Origin: Sthenelais limicola
Taxonomy: Eukaryota > Annelida > Polychaeta > Phyllodocida > Sigalionidae
Direction of reading: 5' to 3'
Assembly (NCBI GenBank): GCA_942159475.1
Contig: OW804095.1
Coordinates: 59,920,773 to 59,984,772 of the forward strand
Length of the DNA stretch: 64,000 nt
The notes under the pieces were generated by a model that made no database searches, was not told the origin of the DNA, and saw nothing but the letters and a program-made list of their open reading frames with translations. The position numbers and the translations under genes are program-made. Of this stretch, positions 28,931-43,900 are shown one piece after another (position 1 is the first letter of the stretch; each line of letters starts with the position of its first letter).

Positions 28931-31900
28931 CATACATACATACATACATGGTTACAATGTCATTATGTGATGTGCTACGGTGAAATGAGTCACAAGTCGC
29001 ACAAAATGGATTTTGAGATATTATATTTGAAAAGATGAGATCAAGCGGATTCCAATTGTAATAAACATTAAGGACATCTAAGAAGTGGTTCTATATTTTA
29101 AGTTTATATTTTTAGTTTAAAAAAAGATTTGGTACATGTATTCATGCTACAAAAGGCGTTAAGCACCCCTTGTAAATTGCACTTATCTTGTAAATAAAAC
29201 GCTTTGAATAATATTAATTTTGCGACTTAAGACTCATGTTCCTGTAACACACCACATATGTACATACCGCCAGCTTTTCCCTTTGTTTTATATGAGTGTA
29301 ATTTGGTCTGTGGCGAGCTTATTACCTGTTTCTTCTGCATCACTCCTCATTATCTGTAGGACTTTTTTTTACCTACAACTACACTCACGCTGAAGGCTAA
29401 GGTGCAAGAGTTGTACTAGCCATCCGTGTGTTGACATGGCAAGGCTTTCCCTTGTCTGCCACTCGAACTTGAATGAAAATCAATGCTTTTCTCTGTGCCA
29501 CCATCATGGTCGTTTGCTCTGCGCAGGTTAATAGTGGCTTGAGGGGAAGCCAGATGTCGCTTTCTTCGGCAGTGGTTGACGTCGACGTCAAGCAAGTGTT
29601 TACTCAGATCGGAGCGTACAAGGGCAATATCGTTGCCATCAAACGTATACGCAAGAGGCATGTCGATCTAACGAGGAACGTGAGGAAGGAACTCAAAATT
29701 GTAATATTTTTATCGTCACGTTAATGTTTATTATTCTTAGTCACATCCTCACAGTAACAGATTTAATAATAATTTCATCGCTGCTGATGGTGCAGTGTTA
29801 TATTGGTTTTGCTCTGACTCTGCCTATAATTATCCAGACATTGCTAGTAAGGGTATGCCTAGTTAAAGAGTTATGTGGTCTACAGAAACCAGGATTCGAT
29901 TTAATTGATCATTATAGCAATTACGTGTGGTATAAGATTAGTTTTGCTCCATTCAAATCTGCCTCATTTATGTCTCCTGAATAACTATCATTAGATACGT
30001 GACGTAAGACATGATAATATCAACCCTTTCATCGGTGCGTGTGTTGACCCGGGGAACATCTGTATTCTCACTGAGTATTGTACTAGAGGAAGCCTGCAGG
30101 TGAGTTAATGTTTCAGCAATATTTTGTTTGTATACATAATGACTAAATATTACTTATAACTATTAATTTAATTCCATGGTCATGATTTCTAAAAGATCCA
30201 TCCATGTAAGACAAAAGATGTTTTATTTCGATTTTTTTCAAGTACCCGCCGCTAGATAGATCTAAGTTCCCAAGGTCGGAGGTGGAAGTAATATTCGATA
30301 TTCGAAGCTAGTAGTCGAATACCATGACATGTATGACGTAAAGGGGTTATTCTGTCTTTATCCTAATCCTCCGACAAAGGTTATTGAAATATGAATCTTC
30401 ATAACTGATTCTGAGTTCTCATAATGTCACTACGATGAAAAATAATAGCAAATCACGCTTCGGTAGCCGCTGTTGTTCTGTTATTCGATCGTCTGCTAGT
30501 CCAATTGGGGCGAGAGGTTTTAATTTCTTTTTAATTTTTCCCTCTTTGGGTCTGTACTAAATCGTCTTATGATACTCCACAAATTGCCTGCCAAATTTTA
30601 TTGCAAACTGCTTAGACTGAGTAAATCTCTTAAAAAAGAGAAAACATGCTTTTTTTGTTTTAGACTTGGCCTTCGGGCAATATTTAATATGACGTGCCGG
30701 CCCTTTATAGGCTTTGCTTTGACAACCTAGACACGCATATATACAGCCCGCATATCACTTGCAATATAGATCTCCATGGTATCCAAGACCTATAGCTTGA
30801 ATACATTTGCAACTCAAGGGTAAACAGGGTAATGTTTAAATTTATCCTTCTGGGTATATAGAACGTGGGAGCCGAGGGTCTGGGAAGTTAAATTATTTGT
30901 GGCATAATCGTAGCCATATATTTTCCTTCGTCGCTGGCAAATTGCCATGGCATTACTACAAGGGAGCAATTTTGACACGTCAATCATCCCATTGAACACG
31001 CCCACCTCTCCATGAGCTCGGCAATGATTAAGAGGGAGACAGAAGTTAATCACAAGGTGTCTTACTTGTCCGAGAAGTGGATGGAGGACGAAGTTCTTCC
31101 TCATTTTATTACCAGAATGACATGTCAGGGCTGTTAATCAGGTCTCCACCCAACACAGCAGGCTACGGCAGTAAGGTTGATGGCATTCTAAGAAAGGGCT
31201 ATTTTGAGTAAAATGTCTGCATCGCACATGTAGCCGTTATGCTTAAATCTACTTTCATTAATATTGTAACAATACGAACTGGAACCTGATATTATGCCTC
31301 TGAATGGGTGACTATCTAACATTCAGATTAAACGCGGATTCGAATGATCAATCACTAAAGCAGTGGAGTGCGAAGCCTGTTTTACTTTTGGTCTTGGTTA
31401 GGGTTCTCCTGCATCCTACCGCTGTCAATTTGTATGCGATGTAATGAAAGAAAGTCGCCTGAAGAAATGTGAAGACTGGCACAAGTTCATGCACACTGAT
31501 CAGTGTGAGTGCGTGAGTAGTATAAGAAAATGGGACCTTTTCAATGGCACTTTCTACCTTTACGAGAGCTTCGCTCGCCGGGGTATGCATTTAACGGTAG
31601 CCTACCCGTTCAGAAATCAGCAAATTGCTGGGTATGATAAACCAAATGAGATTGTGTTCTAATGCTATTTAGATTTATGTAACGGAGACCAAAGTTTCCC
31701 ATACCACTCCTGCGCCTTGAACGTACTTTCTGCCTTCCTTCGAACGAAAGATTTAATTAGAGGAATAGATAAAAGATGCCCAGAAAATCATTGTAACGTA
31801 CAACAGTACAAACTAACACTACGATTGTATCATATATTTATCTATTGGTCAGAATCTATAGAAATTGTGTACGATATTTCTAGTACCGTCAAAACAATCG

Positions 31901-34900
31901 CCCCGTTTATCATTTCCTTTGGAAATAGTCCGCGGAAATGAATGAATGAATATATGTCATTATAATATAAGCGAGTGATCTCAGCCAAAGGAATCTTATG
32001 AAAATTGTACCATGTATGGCGACGTGTCGGACCAGTCTCAATTAAGATTTGCTAAGCGCAATATTAATGCAATGTGCCATACATGACACGCGTTAATCCC
32101 TATATAAGTAGAACATTTTAATTGATCAATGCTACATTATTCTTTTCAAGTGAACACTAGGAAATGAATTATCGACATCAGACAAAAAGTGTTTCATTGT
32201 AATTCTAGCCATAGAACAAGCGTGGGTGGTTGGAACAACCAGACAGTGCACAAGCCCCATTGCTAGGCTTCAATGGCCATGAAGGAGCAATGTTATCCCC
32301 AGCACCACCGTTATTGCTTTATGACAGGTCTCTGAATATAATTCTAATGGATGGGAACTTCCTTGGTGAGGGATTTTGAGGACCCGTGCTACGACTTTGC
32401 TATCTACCACCGAAGAGTTAACGTTTTTTGTCACGATTCATATATGCTTTCTAACTTACTCATCCTCCTCTGTCATTGGTTATCATTGCTTTGACATCGC
32501 TGCTGGTCGGCTTCCTTTGACATTAAGACTTACATAAGCAAAGTTGCTTACAAATAAATAATTCAAACGTTAATTTTAAAATAAGGGAGCTTATATTATA
32601 TATAAATAATATATATATCATATACACTCGCCGGAATCATCACGGAACGCAGGAATTTGCCTCATATAATCAGGGTTTATTCCGCCATAAATACAGAATA
32701 GTTAAATTTCAAATGGAAGTGTATTCCGCTCAGCAGTTTGCTATGGAATGGGAGCTCCTCCTGGGCGACTCGCTATATACCAGCACGTCAACGTCACCAT
32801 AGTGCATGGTTTCTTCTGCTCGCCTATCCAACATATATATATTATATACTATATAAGAGTACATTATACCAATTTACTAAATGTAGTGAAATGCTCCCAG
32901 AGAGTCACGTCTGTTCCTCCGGTTCTGGGTAATTGTAGACCTGGTATAACTCGCCCGATGTGTACATAGGTATGACCCATGCACAAGGACTATCTAATAT
33001 CTGATGGGTTCTCGGGTATACTGTGTCGTCACACAGTGCATGGAATGGAGTGATAGCAAGAGAAGCCTAATGCATTCACGATGGTTTAGTAGCAGTATAT
33101 ATATATCTAATGTAATTAGAGTCCAACCCATCAGCAACAAATCCACCATTAAAATATGCAAAGGCCTTATAGGGGGCAAGATCTTTGGGGTCCACAAATA
33201 TGTACATAGTATTAGTTCTCATGTTTGACATCTGGGGACACTAATTGATTTTGCCCTTGGTAATACTTTTTATGACGTTGGGTGAAAGAATCAGATTGCG
33301 GTGTATAGAAAGAAAACATCGCATTTTGTGATGATTTGGAGGCATTTTAGAGTAAAATATAAAGTTTCAGACACTTAGAATATCGCACATGCAGTGGTGT
33401 GATATTCACGCTCCATCAACCAACTTGTTAGTTAACCTGTATTTATATCACTCACAATAAATATTCCCCATATAGTTCTGACTATACGATTCAATAATTA
33501 TACTGATTTACTTTTAGGATATTCTTGCCAACGATGACATGAAATTAGACAACATATTTATCGCATCATTAGTGTCGGATATGATCAAGGTATGTAATAA
33601 TTTATTTATGTCAAGCACATTTCTGCCGGATTCCACTCAGAGTGAATAATTGCTTCTTAATTGGGAACTGTCTGACAAGTATCAGTCAATGTGGGGATAA
33701 ACTCTATATACTTTTGTTTCGAGCAAAATGCTTCCACCTGAAAATATACTTAAGATTTGACGATCAATTAGTCTGTCCAGGTATTGCATTAACCACCTCA
33801 TGCCTGCAACTTTTCTCCCTCCTCAAACTGTCAAGGGTATGACGTTTCTACACGATTCTGTCATCCGATGTCACGGGCGTTTCAAATCCTCCAACTGCGT
33901 CGTGGACTCGCGCTGGGTTTTAAAGATTAATGACCATGGCTTAACTGAGTTTAGGAGTGGAGTGGATCATTTAGCAGAGCTCGGAGAATATGGATACTAT
34001 AAAAGTGGGTATGAATTCATGGGTCTTGACCACGTGCAGACCAAATTCTTGAGCTTCAATTCTAGACACGAATGTTTCTTTGTAATGTCTCTATTGTACA
34101 ATCCTCTTTATGTCTATAGTGGTACTAGTAATTCAAGTATTTATTACCAATAAAGTTTCATGGATATTAAATTCTACGGTCGAAGGCGTACTTCGCATGT
34201 TTTCCCCATTCTTATTTCATTCAATTGTGGCAACAGTTTACAACATGCAAAAAAACATTCATAACCATATTCAATACAGCTGTTTCCGTGCGTCGCCATA
34301 AATACTATATAGATCTATGTTTAATCGATTCTGAAGTGTATGGCGGTCCACCATTCTGTTGTTTTCATTTAGGACCTCAATAACTCATACCGAATATGTT
34401 GGTTCACGTGGCTGTCCATAACAAAGCAGAGATCAAGACGTAGTTTGGCCTGAACCATGTAAAACCATGCTTTATTCACCATAAACATAACTATAACAGA
34501 AAAAGAAAAAAAATCTATAAATACAGGGACACAACCGTCCTCAATGGTGCTGGGAATAAAGTGGGTAATAGAATACAAATGTGTACAGAGATGTCCATGG
34601 AGGAAGGCGCCTCCTGATTGGCCCATATGATAACTGGGTATGACGTCACAATGGTGGGCGTGGCACGGCAAGACAGGACAGGCCAGGGGCGTGGCCAAAT
34701 ATTCCCCTCGATGGCTCGATTACACATTTTAGACAAATCATCATCGGTGGTCATTCTGATGCCTTCGCTTAGGACGGCGCCCAAAATGCATGGGGGTTAG
34801 CTAGAATAAAGTAATAATTATGCGCAATCTATGCCAATTGATGTTACCAAGTATTTGAATAAGTAAATCGAATAATACAAAGAAAGTGAAATTCACATCT

Positions 34901-37900
34901 ACGTTCCCTTTAAGGCCCTCTGTGAGGCCTGTCACTATTAGAATCATCCAGTCGTAATAAAACTAATAAATAATCCAAATTCCCTTCCCGGGAAGCTTCT
35001 CACATTACCGTTGTTGTTCTATTGATAGCAATATTCCCATGTGTCATGCCTTTATTGAATACGGTGCCTGATTCGACCTCTGAACCTGTCAAACTTAATC
35101 TCTCAATGTTTGCCCTGTGTTGATTGATTATTCTTTTACTTGACTAGGGGATTACTAAGCAGGGATTTCGGAGACTTGTAATCGCAGCTGTCGGTGGAAG
35201 TAATATCCTCAAGGCAAAAGATAATTGTAATCACTGCCTAAAGCAAACCAATGCTCAGTTTGACATGCTTTGCTATTCCAGCAGATCCAGCTTTTTCAAA
35301 GGATCGATCGTTGGGATATGTGTTGAACTTTGTCCTATTATATAATCCTCTCTACATTAAAGTAGCCATAGATATTCCCTCATACAGGATTACGCCTTGA
35401 AAAGTGTTTTCTCTCATTCTCTGCCTAAATTAATTGCAAGGGCTGCTTGTGAGGCGTAGGCTAAAAATGGACACAGTCAGAAAACGATGCTGCTTCCTTA
35501 TTTACCGGTCTGATGGGGATCCTGATTAATTACAATCATGTTATTTTACAGATTTATTATGGACTGCACCTGAGATATTAAGAGATTCGGATCCTTATCC
35601 AGCAGAAACACAGAAAGGCGATGTTTATTCATTTGCAATCACTTTGTATGAGGTTTATGGGAGGAATGGGCCATTCGGTGATATAGAACTAGCACCGCGA
35701 GGTAAGACATATTGTAGCTGTCAGTTCATTTCCTCTTACTTATATGACATTTTGTGTCCTAATGGACCTCTTTCTTCAATATGCCATATGTTTACAATAC
35801 GTCCCATAATAGATTATGCCATTCATATTACCTCGCTATAATATTGTAGTTCCTCATGTCAGCCTATGCGAGTAGGTAATTCGCTGTATATATTAATTCT
35901 GTAGAAAACCATTTGGTATGCCAGCACGCCTTGCACTTTTGCTTTTGCGTGGGCAATATATCCCGATATATATATCTATGCAGAAACGTTGAGAATGTCC
36001 TTTGCATCTATAGTTTGTCTCGGGACGGTGGTCAATAGATCTCTTACAGACATAAATAACATTCTTGATTCATATTGACTAATTACTTACAAATGCGCCA
36101 TTAAAATGAAAGGTATACTTATTTACAGTAAGTATAAGTTGATAGATTTAAAAGCTAGCCTTTCAAACCCTCTTCTGGTATAATAACATTCTTCCACTGA
36201 GCTAGTTCTACTTTCTTGATAATCCTGCCCGAACGGAAGGAGAGGAGAACTTAATTAAGTTTAAAAATCTCATGCATACCAGATCTTTATCTAATTTTGC
36301 GCCTTTACCAGATGAAATACGCCATTTTAAAAGCTTACATCAATTCGCTTTTAGTAAAACTAATAGGAAGGTTTCCCTATCTTTTTAGAAGTAATCCATA
36401 GGATAGTAAAGCGCTCGTGTGACATTCCCTTCCGTCCTAAGTTGAGCGCCCTCGGCGCTGTCCCTAAGTTCATTACAGACTGCATTAAGGACTGTTGGGC
36501 AGAGGACCCTACAGCTAGACCGGACTTCAAAATGATTCGAAACAGGCTGAAACCGCTACAAAAAGGAATGTAAGAGACCCACTTCATTAACTTTCCTCAC
36601 TGTAGCGTAAGATTATGACTCCAACAGTAGCATGCTGCCCTCTGTGGGAAATTATTTCCTTACTTAATTATGGCTAGAATAGAAAATGCATATATATATA
36701 TATATATAGTAGAAGCCAACACGAAAAAGTATTCCAAAAGGGTTCCAAAGATTCTGTAACAGCATCTGACCACACTTGAGACGACGTGAGACAGTGGTTA
36801 TTTTAAATATGCAGAGATTGAATATTGCCAATCTTCATTAATACATGTCTGTAGTGCCATTTATAACAGACGTTAGTGTGGCAGTTCATAAATGTCCCTC
36901 GATGTTTTGTTAGGAAACCAAATATCATGGACAATATGATGGCCATCATGGAGAGGTATGCTACCAAGCTGGAGGAGATAGTGGAGGAGCGCACAGACCA
37001 ACTAAGAGAGGAGAAGAAGCGGACTGAAGAGCTCCTCATTCAGATGCTCCCAAAGTAAGTTGACCGGGTCTCAGCATGGTACAAGAACAATCAGCATGGC
37101 ACTCTACATATATCTACTAGTCTGCCTGCTGGCAGGTGTCTGGTGGATGTAAAATGTAGCAGTGAAGATCCATCGAGGAAAATATGATTAAGCCACGGGT
37201 AATGTACGAATTTGGTACTGTAGCTTATCGAATGAAAGCCCTTGTCCAAATTTGAATTGATTTAGAAGGGGAAACCAATGTGGTATGGTAAACTTGTACT
37301 GTAGTTAGTTTGGGAACTAATGACCAGTCGCCAGAACTTTAACTCCTTTATTATAGTAACCGTCCGGCGCATTCATTTAATTATATTTGTGAAATAGAAT
37401 ATTTGTAATTTTTTTAGTATAGGTTTGCACTAGCAACAGGTTCTCAATATGTCTTTGGGAATATAGAAATATTCTTTTTATTTTATCGGAGAACCGATTT
37501 TGAGGGTTTTTATTCGGTTGAAGGTCGACCGTCCTCTCGAAAATAAGTGTTAATTCGGGTTCCTGCCAAAATACAATATGTGCTGCGCAATCAGCTTGCA
37601 GTTCAGCATTGTTTCATGCAGTAGGACTAGAGGATGCTATAAACCAAATAAACCTCAATTGAGGTGATTAGACTATGACATATTGTGAATGATAGTTGTG
37701 GAACAAACATTTAACATTCACATGATAATATTTATTTTGATTGAATTGCCCATATAAATACTTGAGATACCCCACATGCATTTTGTGGGTACCTCTAGGA
37801 TTCGCAAAAAACAAATAAATCTAGCCTATACTTGTTTCATACGATCATCATTAAAAATATATGATTAAAACATTTAATATTGGGTATGTCCCTATGATAT

Positions 37901-40900
37901 CAATGTCGTTGAACTGGTCCTATTATAAGTGTAGAGGGGTTCGAACCCATTCCTACATCGTTTTCTGGTCTGTTAGGAGGTGGTTCATGTGGCACCTGCA
38001 GTAACAGGGATTATAAGGATGGTGGGGTCGAACACCCAGGTGGACTAGAAGACCAGAGAGACTAAATTGATGGTCTGGGGAGGGTATGAGCCCGAGTGGG
38101 ATGAAGACTGCTGCAGAAAACCAGATAACCTATCTATATATGAAGGCATGTGTGTATATGTGGGTCTGTCCTTCTCATGACACACTCCAGTCCTGTGTTC
38201 ATCAGGGTGACACAATATGGAAACGGTCAGGCTACTCTGGAAAGGATTAATGACCGTCAATTCGGGTCTGCTGGTGCATTGTTTGGTGTATAATCCCGAG
38301 GTGAATGCAGGCGAAGCCTCGAGATTATACACCAAACAGTGCACCAGCAGACCCGAAATTGAGGTTATTAATCTTTGTAGTCTCTGTCTACGGTTTTTAT
38401 AACCCCTGGACTGTTCAAGGCAGGACGAATAGCAGATAGAGAGCTGTAGCTAGCAAGCTAGAGAGGCAGCCAGGTGTGTAATGGATATGGGTATTATAGA
38501 TGATGGAGGTGAGTTAATGGCCTGTGGTGGACGAGACACGGGAGTTTCAATTCAACAGTTATTGAGACACTCGAGGTTGTGACTCGACACACGAGTTAAA
38601 TGATATCAAAATACTTCAATTTGCCCTTTGAGTTAAAGACTGTACTATAGATATGCCAGTTACTTCCATCCACAACAATTTAAACAATCATAGTGGTTCA
38701 ATGCGCGACAAATCCGATTCCATAGCCCTTCACAGTCGAGTGAAATGCAATATAACTTGAGGGCCTCCCTCCCTTTTTAGCAAACGCCATCAGATTGATA
38801 GAGTCCCTCTCAAAATCTGAGTTCTTTAATCGCATTTCTAGCTTCTTTCACACTTCGTTTCCCTCCAAATCCACTAGTCAGAGCCACTTGTTCCACGCCT
38901 CAGCATGTAACTGTTTGTCAGAAGATGAATATTTCAAATATGGCGTCAATTGAAGGAGTCTGGGAAGCTTTGCGTGGTCTCTGATAGTATTCACTGGTCA
39001 CCAATAGCATGAAGACAGATGGATACTAGATTCAGTATAATGAATTAAATCAGGCGAATAGCTGATAAATTGTTCCATTGGTTGAAACTAATTTTGATGC
39101 AGGTAGTATCTGGTTTTATACAGTACATCAAACACAACGCTGAGGTGCTGAATACAAAAGCATCCTATTTACGTTTGTCCTAAGAAGATTAATTGTTAGC
39201 GTTCATGTATGTATTTTTTTTAAAGATTTTATTTATACTGGGCGTCGAAGGTCCCCTAACGGGGTTTTTCGCCTGCCCCAGTCTTTCTTAAAATGACTGA
39301 GCAGGGAAAATAGATAGTAGACAAAAAACAGTAGTTATAGCAACAAATATACAAGGTTCACTTTGCCACTCAGATCTTCAGCGATGGAGTGTTAGTGGCC
39401 TTTTTTATCTAAGGTAGGATTTTTAGACTTTATGGTGTTTATATTAGTATTTATGCATAGATTGGTAATTGGGAAATTTTATCAAGAAGGGTGGATACAC
39501 TTTGCCACTCGGATCGGCAACGATGGATGTATGTTGTATACAACATATTGGGAGGGGGTAGGGGTGGGGGTGGGGGCTCTTACACTGTTTTGTTATCCAC
39601 TGCATTATATTCATTTCAAAATCATTCAATGTAGTGCAAGAAAAATGGATCCACATATATTTATTATATGATATATAGAATTACGCCCTATGTACCTATA
39701 CATAGGCCATTTGGTCATATCAGCGCGACAATAGACCGGGCTCCCAGACCCTCACGGAGGGTGCTGAGCAAAAAATAATACATGATGGCCGATTAGTTTT
39801 AATAAATGAGAATGTGTTCAGAATCGATGATTCTGGCCAAAGTTGGCACGACTTTCAAAACAATAATGCAAGGTGTTGTGGGTACCGGAAGTAGGAAAAA
39901 TCGCGCTGATATTTTTGCAAATCTATGAGGATTTAGGTATATTTTCACATGAAAATAACCAGACCAATGGTTATAAAAAAAAGTTGTGTTTGGGCATTTT
40001 CTCGCAAAAAAAAAAAAAAAAATTGTTAGTGTTGTAGGAGCTTACAGGTGGCACAGAAAACTGCCGCCATTTTGTCGAGGCCTACTTAGCCTACTGTGCG
40101 GTGAAAATGAATGTTGAATGTGATAAAATATATCTACTATAGTCCCAAATCATTTCGATCCTTTATTTATTATGGAAGTAAGTAGAGACCCAAGTATTTA
40201 GCCTGAAAAGGACACCGTCCTAAAGTTTTCAGAGGGGGCTTTGATTTTACTATAGAAAAACATTGCATTGCACTCTGACTGTGTAGCGACTAATTAAAGC
40301 AAAATAGCAAAATAGAGCGGAGACAGTCAGAATTTCTCCGGCTACGCGAGAGAGGAAACACGCTATCGGGATCCGATACCTACCCTTTTCACATACATGT
40401 ATGTAGCCATACAGGCAGCTATTCACGTAGGACTACTTGCAAATAGTCTAGGTCATGTAATATGATAAATGGTAGACACTTATCATTCCAATCAAAGAAT
40501 CATGCAAACATTAACTCTGAATGGAAGTGAAAATTAAAAGCGCTTGTAACACTATCCTATCACACTTTCAGATCTGTAGCTGATCAGCTCAAGTTGGGCA
40601 AACCAGTGGAGGCTGAGTCTTTCGACAGTGTTACCATTTACTTTTCTGACATCTGTGGCTTTACTGCAATGTCTTCGGAATCAACACCAATGCAGGTATA
40701 AATTCTGGACCTTCAAAAATAACCAGTCCTAGAATGAGATTTAATAGTTGGAATAGAATCAGGGTCATATAAGTTTCAATAGACTTCGCTTGTGTTTTTC
40801 TCTTACTTTACTATTATCACTTTTGATTGTCCTCCTCTCCTTTATCCATCCTTTGCATGAAGGAATTTGTGGGAAAAAGTAGGATATTGAAAGAACAATT

Positions 40901-43900
40901 TCCAATCTGACCAACATGCTCTCAATGCTGAAAAGGGTTAACTTGCCTAGGGTAAATACTAATTAATATTTCCATCATTTGCGGATTTCTGTGATAAAAA
41001 TTATTATGTTGGGATACATGTATATCGGGCCAAAAATAAAGTAGATCTATGTGTTTCTGATTTATCTAGCTGAAAACTAGGTAAGGTGGGGTAACTTTGT
41101 GCTTCTTTTTTTTTTTAGGAAACCACCTTCCAGGAACTTTTTTAAATGCCCATTACGTAACAATAGTTGTTTTAAACAAGGGAAATATGCCTTTTAACGG
41201 TTCCTGCTTAGGAAAACTTGTTTTCCTGCTTTTATTAGGTAAAAAACATTTGGCATGGTCACAAAGATTTGTAGGTGGTAGGGGGGATTTTTCTAGGTAG
41301 TAGGGGTAAATCGGAAACATACCTATTGTTTGGGGTGCCTTGAATAAGATGCTTCATGGATCTACGGCCACATGTTGAACTGTCTGTGCTGCCACCTGTA
41401 GTGGGACAGGAGGATGTCCTTAAAATATCTAATGGAATGGAGGAGGTATACATACCTCCCTGATTATATGTTTCAATATTGAATCGAAACTTTCTTCCTC
41501 TTTTGAACAGATTGTAGATCTCCTGAATGACTTATATACGACATTTGATGCGATTATAGAAAATTATGACGTGTACAAAGTAGAAACGATTGGAGATGCG
41601 TATATGGTTGTATCTGGACTACCCAAAGTGAATGGAATACGACATGCAGGAGAGATTGCATCTATGTCTTTACATTTATTATGTGCTATTAAAAAGTTTA
41701 AAATCAAGCATAGGCCAAACGATACTTTGAAACTTCGAATTGGAATTAACTCAGGTACAGTTCAAATCTAGTTTTAAAATGTGATGGCGTATTATTTTAA
41801 CTAGATTTGTTCACCAATGCAATTGCATTAACTTTGAAATTTAGTTCTAGCCTTAAAGCAGAATTTCAAAATCCCCTAGGAAACTGATAGTTTGTAGAGG
41901 TATGCCTGTTTATTGCATCATTTAATATCTAATATTATAAATATCTAACTAATAACTGCCCAATGCATGGATACACTGAAGTTACGAGGAATCTCTGGAG
42001 AACCATGTAAACCTTGAATCTGCAGGATCATGCGTAGCTGGAGTGGTTGGACTAAAGATGCCTCGTTATTGTCTCTTTGGTGATACTGTGAATACATCAT
42101 CCAGAATGGAGTCTACCGGATTGCGTAGGTTTTCCTTCTATGGGATCAACGATTTAGCTCCCTAAGACAGATATCATATTATAGATTTCTAGTGCCGTAC
42201 ATTCTATGCAAGACAATTTTAGATAACTATGATCTGTAGAATATAGGATTGATAGTTATTGATGAATACGACCATCGAAAATATCTATGATCCACTTGAC
42301 AACTATAACTAAATTCCATCACATATTCTTTTCCAGCTTTACGAATACACTGTTCACAAGATACATATAATCTTCTGGTGGAAATAGGTGGCTTTATCAT
42401 TGAGGAGAGAGGTTGGATATCCATGAAGGTACGTCGATAAATCAGCTTGGAACGAAGCCCCGCAGTCTTATGGAATACGTTTGTTTTATTATCCTTCTTA
42501 GCGGTTGGACTTATGCCGCGGGGTCTATACACAGCCTAAGTGTTATATCCAACATCTTTTTAAAGCAGGGCTTGGGAAATGCTATGCGATAAATGCGAGA
42601 ATAAAAGCTGTTTGGTACAGTCTATGCCCCAAAAAGTAGCGGACTGTTTTATAATTGGGGAGACATCTGAATTGGGGAGTCTCTAAAGAACCCTGTATTG
42701 TACAAAATATTTACGCCAGATGTCTATGACTATGATGTGAAGGTTAATACTTAGGTTTTATCATAAAATATTAAAGTATAGTAACCAGCTCCTGGGTGCA
42801 TTGCACTATATACGATTCTGTGATAAAGCACTCTTAGAGGCCTCGTAACTCCCTCTTATCAATGAATATTTTCTTATGGATATTTTCTGAAACTAGTCTT
42901 AGAGAAATCTGAGAGAACTCTGAGAGACCTCTTACCTCGCTGAAATGCATGAGTTTCAATGCAACAACCCTCGTATCATAAAGCCCTCGTAGTCGTAATT
43001 TTAAGAGGGTGTTATGAGGCCTATAAGACACAATCTTATTGTGTATAGTGCAATGCATCCCCGGGGTGCATTGCACTATATATACGATTCTGTGTTCATG
43101 CACTCGCAGAGGCCTCGTAACTCCCTCATAGCAAAAGTTGCATTGCACTTTATATGACCATTTTCTTAAACTAGTCTGAGAGAACTCTGAGAAACCTCTG
43201 AGAGACCTCTCATGAGAGACCTCTTACCTCGCTCAAAATTTAATGCATGAGTTTCAATGCAACAACCCTCGTATCATAAAGCCCTCGTAGTCGTAAATTT
43301 AAGAGGGTGTCACGAGGCCTTTAAGACAAAATCTTATCCGTGTATAATGCAATGCACCCCCTGTCTGATTAATTTGTTACCTCAATTATCATTTTTTAAT
43401 TTAAATCCCTTTAATTGGGTCTGCATGCAGGAAACACCAGGAGGTTTAACGTTCAATATTTTTCTCTGGACTTCTATCGCCATAATTCCTAATTATAAGG
43501 GTTAATAGTTTCCTGTGGATTATTGAATGAAGATACATTGCTCTCACTCTGTACCGACTCTATTCATAGTCTATTTCCCAGCGGTTCATGAAATAATTCT
43601 TTACCCAAAAAGTCTCCCATGCCACTCTTTTGTCCGGTGTATAATGGCCCCATCGTTCATCCTGAAGGGACCTCTTCGGCTTCTGTTGGAGCGCTTTTAA
43701 AAAGTTCTTCTGTTTTTCCAGGGGAAAGAGGATCAATGTACATACTGGGTTGTTGGTGAGGACGCAAGTCGGAAGGTGTCACGTTTGACTGTGCCAGTCG
43801 TCACCCGTGAGTCAACACAGTGCACAGTCCCTGCCCTCAAATGTGGCGCCCACAAAACCAATCCCGCGCTAAGCTGTGGTGCCTCGGGCGCCCATAACAC

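Larger units (their letters stand above)
22982..29526 (+). other. Cyclase intron 5
   Basis: A 6.5-kb intron with no supported exon. Listed separately are a satellite-like array, a short inverted-repeat element and a CATA microsatellite. Other short frames (for example 25,144-25,458) lack homology and codon structure. Confidence 0.6.

Noticed and set aside
28851..28949. Tandem repeat as a CRISPR array
   Set aside because: Simple CATA microsatellite without spacers, in a eukaryotic intron.
29473..29526. [18 protein letters not shown] as a signal peptide start for a new gene
   Set aside because: It is the pyrimidine-rich tail of intron 5 read in frame; the real exon starts after GCGCAG and continues the cyclase.
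37945..37965. GGTTCGAACCC as the B box of a tRNA gene
   Set aside because: No A box, acceptor stem or cloverleaf can be built around it.
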